Source: Arthrobacter alpinus (GTDB lineage Bacteria; Actinomycetota; Actinomycetes; Actinomycetales; Micrococcaceae). Taken from it: a stretch of DNA of 64,000 bases. A program made the translations under genes and the position numbers. The notes under the pieces were generated by a model, which saw only the letters and a program-made list of their open reading frames with translations, ran no database searches and was not told where the DNA came from. How positions within the stretch are numbered: the first letter of the stretch is position 1; every line of letters starts with the position of its first letter. The stretch covers positions 558,001 through 622,000 of the forward strand of contig NZ_FNTV01000001.1 of the NCBI RefSeq assembly GCF_900105965.1, written 5' to 3'. Below are positions 62,654 through 64,000 of this stretch, piece after piece.

Positions 62654-63178
62654 CTAGGCAGTGAGCCACTTCGCGTAATGTTTGCGAACTTTTGCAATTT
62701 TTGGGTTGATAATGACCTGGCAGTAGCCAACTTCGGGCCGCTGGGCATAAAAATCCTGGTGGTAGTGCTCGGCGGGGAAAATCTTCACCTGCGGGCTTAC
62801 CTCGGTAACAATGGGATCGGACCAAAGTGGCTGATTCCGTTCCACGGCCGCCAGGAAGGCCGCTTCCTGTTTCGCATCAGCGTAGTACATGGCCGAGCGG
62901 TACTGGGTGCCGACGTCGTACCCCTGCCGGTTCAAGGTGGTTGGGTCATGCTGGACAAAGAACATGTCCAAGATGACATCCTCCGGGATGACCGTTTCAT
63001 CGAACGTCACAGCCACAACCTCCGCGTGGCCTGTCATTCCGGTACAGATTTGTTCATAGGTGGGGTTGGGCAGGGCGCCGCCGGTGTAGCCGGAAACCAC
63101 TGATTCCACGCCCCGGGTCATCTGATAGACGGCATCGAGGCACCAAAAGCAGCCGCCGCCAAGTACAAAAGTCTTCAT
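62654..63178 (-). CDS. msrA: Peptide methionine sulfoxide reductase A
   Basis: A 174-residue MsrA repairing methionine-S-sulfoxide. The active-site motif GGGCFWCLDAVYQM is at residues ~7-20 and the downstream EVVAVTFDE and FFVQHDPTT blocks are typical. The C-terminal half keeps YCQVIINPKIAKVRK but no late Cys pair is visible, so regeneration may use a thiol partner. The gene diverges from the Nif3-family gene. Confidence 0.95.
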   Translation of the reverse strand: MKTFVLGGGCFWCLDAVYQMTRGVESVVSGYTGGALPNPTYEQICTGMTGHAEVVAVTFDETVIPEDVILDMFFVQHDPTTLNRQGYDVGTQYRSAMYYADAKQEAAFLAAVERNQPLWSDPIVTEVSPQVKIFPAEHYHQDFYAQRPEVGYCQVIINPKIAKVRKHYAKWLTA

Positions 63179-63268
63179 AGTCCTTTATAAGCCATTTGAG
63201 GCCAGCATCATTCCCGCCGCGGCGTTCTGTGTCCCTCCGCAGGGGCCTGCCGGAAGTAAGCTAGAAGC

Positions 63269-64000
63269 ATGAGCAAGGAACCAACTTTCCCCTCGTCCGA
63301 GGACGGGGCTGACGCAGCTGCCCAGGGTGCCGAGGCACTGACGGCACATCTTGAAGGATTCGAGACCGCCGGCGATGCTGCTGCGGTGCTGCCTGACGCC
63401 GTAGAAGCCGCCGGGCTTTCCGTTGTTGGTGATGACGAACTTGTTGGCGATGTTTCCGACGCCGACGACGCCGACGAGGAATTTGAGCAGGAGGATCTGG
63501 ACACCCCTGTCCTTTCCGACGTGCTTGTGGCTGTCGAGGAGCTCTGGCCCGAATCATTGGCCGAGGACTGGGACCGTGTAGGGCTGGTGGTTGGTCGCCC
63601 AGAAGCCGAAGTAAGGCGGATCATGTTTGCCGTGGATCCTACGATCGAGGTGGTTGAAGAGGCCCTTGAATGGGGTGCCCAACTTCTCATCACCCACCAC
63701 CCCCTGCTGTTGAAGGGCGTCAATTCCGTCGCCGCAACATCCGGCAAGGGCCGAATTGTCCATCGGCTCATTGAGGGCGGCTGCGCACTTCTTACGGTCC
63801 ATACCAATGGTGACAGCGCCGTGGGCGGCGTCTCCGATGTTCTCGCCGACGTCTTGGGACTCGCCGATACCCAACCGCTTACACCCGCGGTCCACGGACT
63901 TGTTGAAGAAGGCATTGGCCGGGTGGGTCTGCTGCCCGGAGTTGAAAAGCTCGGAGATTTGGCGGCACGAATCTTCCTGACTCTGCCCGCCGTCGCTGGT
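63269..64000 (+). CDS. Nif3-like dinuclear metal centre protein (3' end outside window)
   Basis: The first 244 residues of a Nif3/YbgI-family protein. The conserved core begins near residue 80 (SDVLVAVEELWPESLAEDWD), with RVGLVVGRP, LLITHHPLLLKGVN carrying the metal-binding His pair and LTVHTNGDSAVGGVSDVL. An unusually long, very acidic N-terminal extension of about 75 residues precedes it. Known members form hexamers and have been tied to GTP cyclohydrolase-like functions, but the reaction is uncertain. The ATG at 63269 follows a weak AGTAAG. The frame is open to base 64000. Confidence 0.88.
   Translation, partial: MSKEPTFPSSEDGADAAAQGAEALTAHLEGFETAGDAAAVLPDAVEAAGLSVVGDDELVGDVSDADDADEEFEQEDLDTPVLSDVLVAVEELWPESLAEDWDRVGLVVGRPEAEVRRIMFAVDPTIEVVEEALEWGAQLLITHHPLLLKGVNSVAATSGKGRIVHRLIEGGCALLTVHTNGDSAVGGVSDVLADVLGLADTQPLTPAVHGLVEEGIGRVGLLPGVEKLGDLAARIFLTLPAVAG

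Overview
The window looks like a chromosomal segment of a high-GC actinobacterium, most likely an Arthrobacter-like member of the Micrococcaceae. The evidence is GC-rich coding sequence, frequent GTG/TTG starts, an actinobacterial gene order (ftsY / amtB-glnK / ffh / rpsP-khpA-rimM-trmD-rplS-lepB-rnhB-DUF2469 / yraN-comM-dprA-xerC / DUF3145 / fabDHPF with a PucR-type regulator / aceE / DUF3052) and a GlnR box before amtB. The genus is an inference from protein style and synteny.

Layout. 1-8840: a scavenging island with two paralogous solute-binding proteins, a DUF1684 protein, three luciferase-like flavin monooxygenases, a flavin reductase and an MFS exporter. 8907-10097: ftsY. 10183-17588: a surface-protein island, transcribed leftwards. 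It encodes a choice-of-anchor-G-like exported protein, a 55-residue tail-anchored mini-protein, a processive GT2 glycosyltransferase, an exosortase-like protein, a septum-formation-like lipoprotein and a large multipass membrane protein. Facing it across a 740-base non-coding region is a LuxR-type regulator with a degenerate receiver domain. 17681-23000: GlnR box, amtB, glnK, zwf and ffh. 23197-27782: a dead-nucleophile alpha/beta hydrolase, thiC with a TPP riboswitch, a GNAT protein, a two-domain VOC dioxygenase and an unknown acidic protein, all lying between ffh and rpsP. 28095-39382: ribosome maturation, signal peptidases, RNase HII, and yraN-comM-dprA-xerC, with dprA interrupted by an in-frame amber codon. 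39602-45369: DUF3145 and the fatty acid synthesis cluster fabD-fabH-acpP-fabF with its likely activator. 45549-52055: aceE, DUF3052, peroxiredoxin, sirtuin, tRNA-Val, an exonuclease-BRCT protein and a small DUF6504-like protein. 52094-60697: twin hairpin repeats, then an IclR-controlled sugar-acid region (IclR regulator, MHS transporter, D-2-hydroxyacid dehydrogenase, beta-hydroxyacid dehydrogenase, gluconate 5-dehydrogenase, idonate 5-dehydrogenase, gnd). 60879-64000: cysE, cysK, msrA and the start of a Nif3-family gene.

How the genes fit together. The most novel unit is the exosortase island. GT2, exosortase, lipoprotein and membrane-protein genes all overlap at start/stop codons, so they look co-translated, and their two likely substrates lie directly upstream, separated from the machinery by a strong hairpin. 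Sugar-acid genes share a 19-base-spaced TTCA direct repeat in two promoters, suggesting one IclR regulon that feeds gluconate towards Gnd; zwf lies elsewhere in the window. Most genes are separated by long, often perfect hairpins, several sharing the outer stem ACGACGGCGG.

No CRISPR array, insertion sequence, rRNA or replication origin was seen. Only one tRNA was found.
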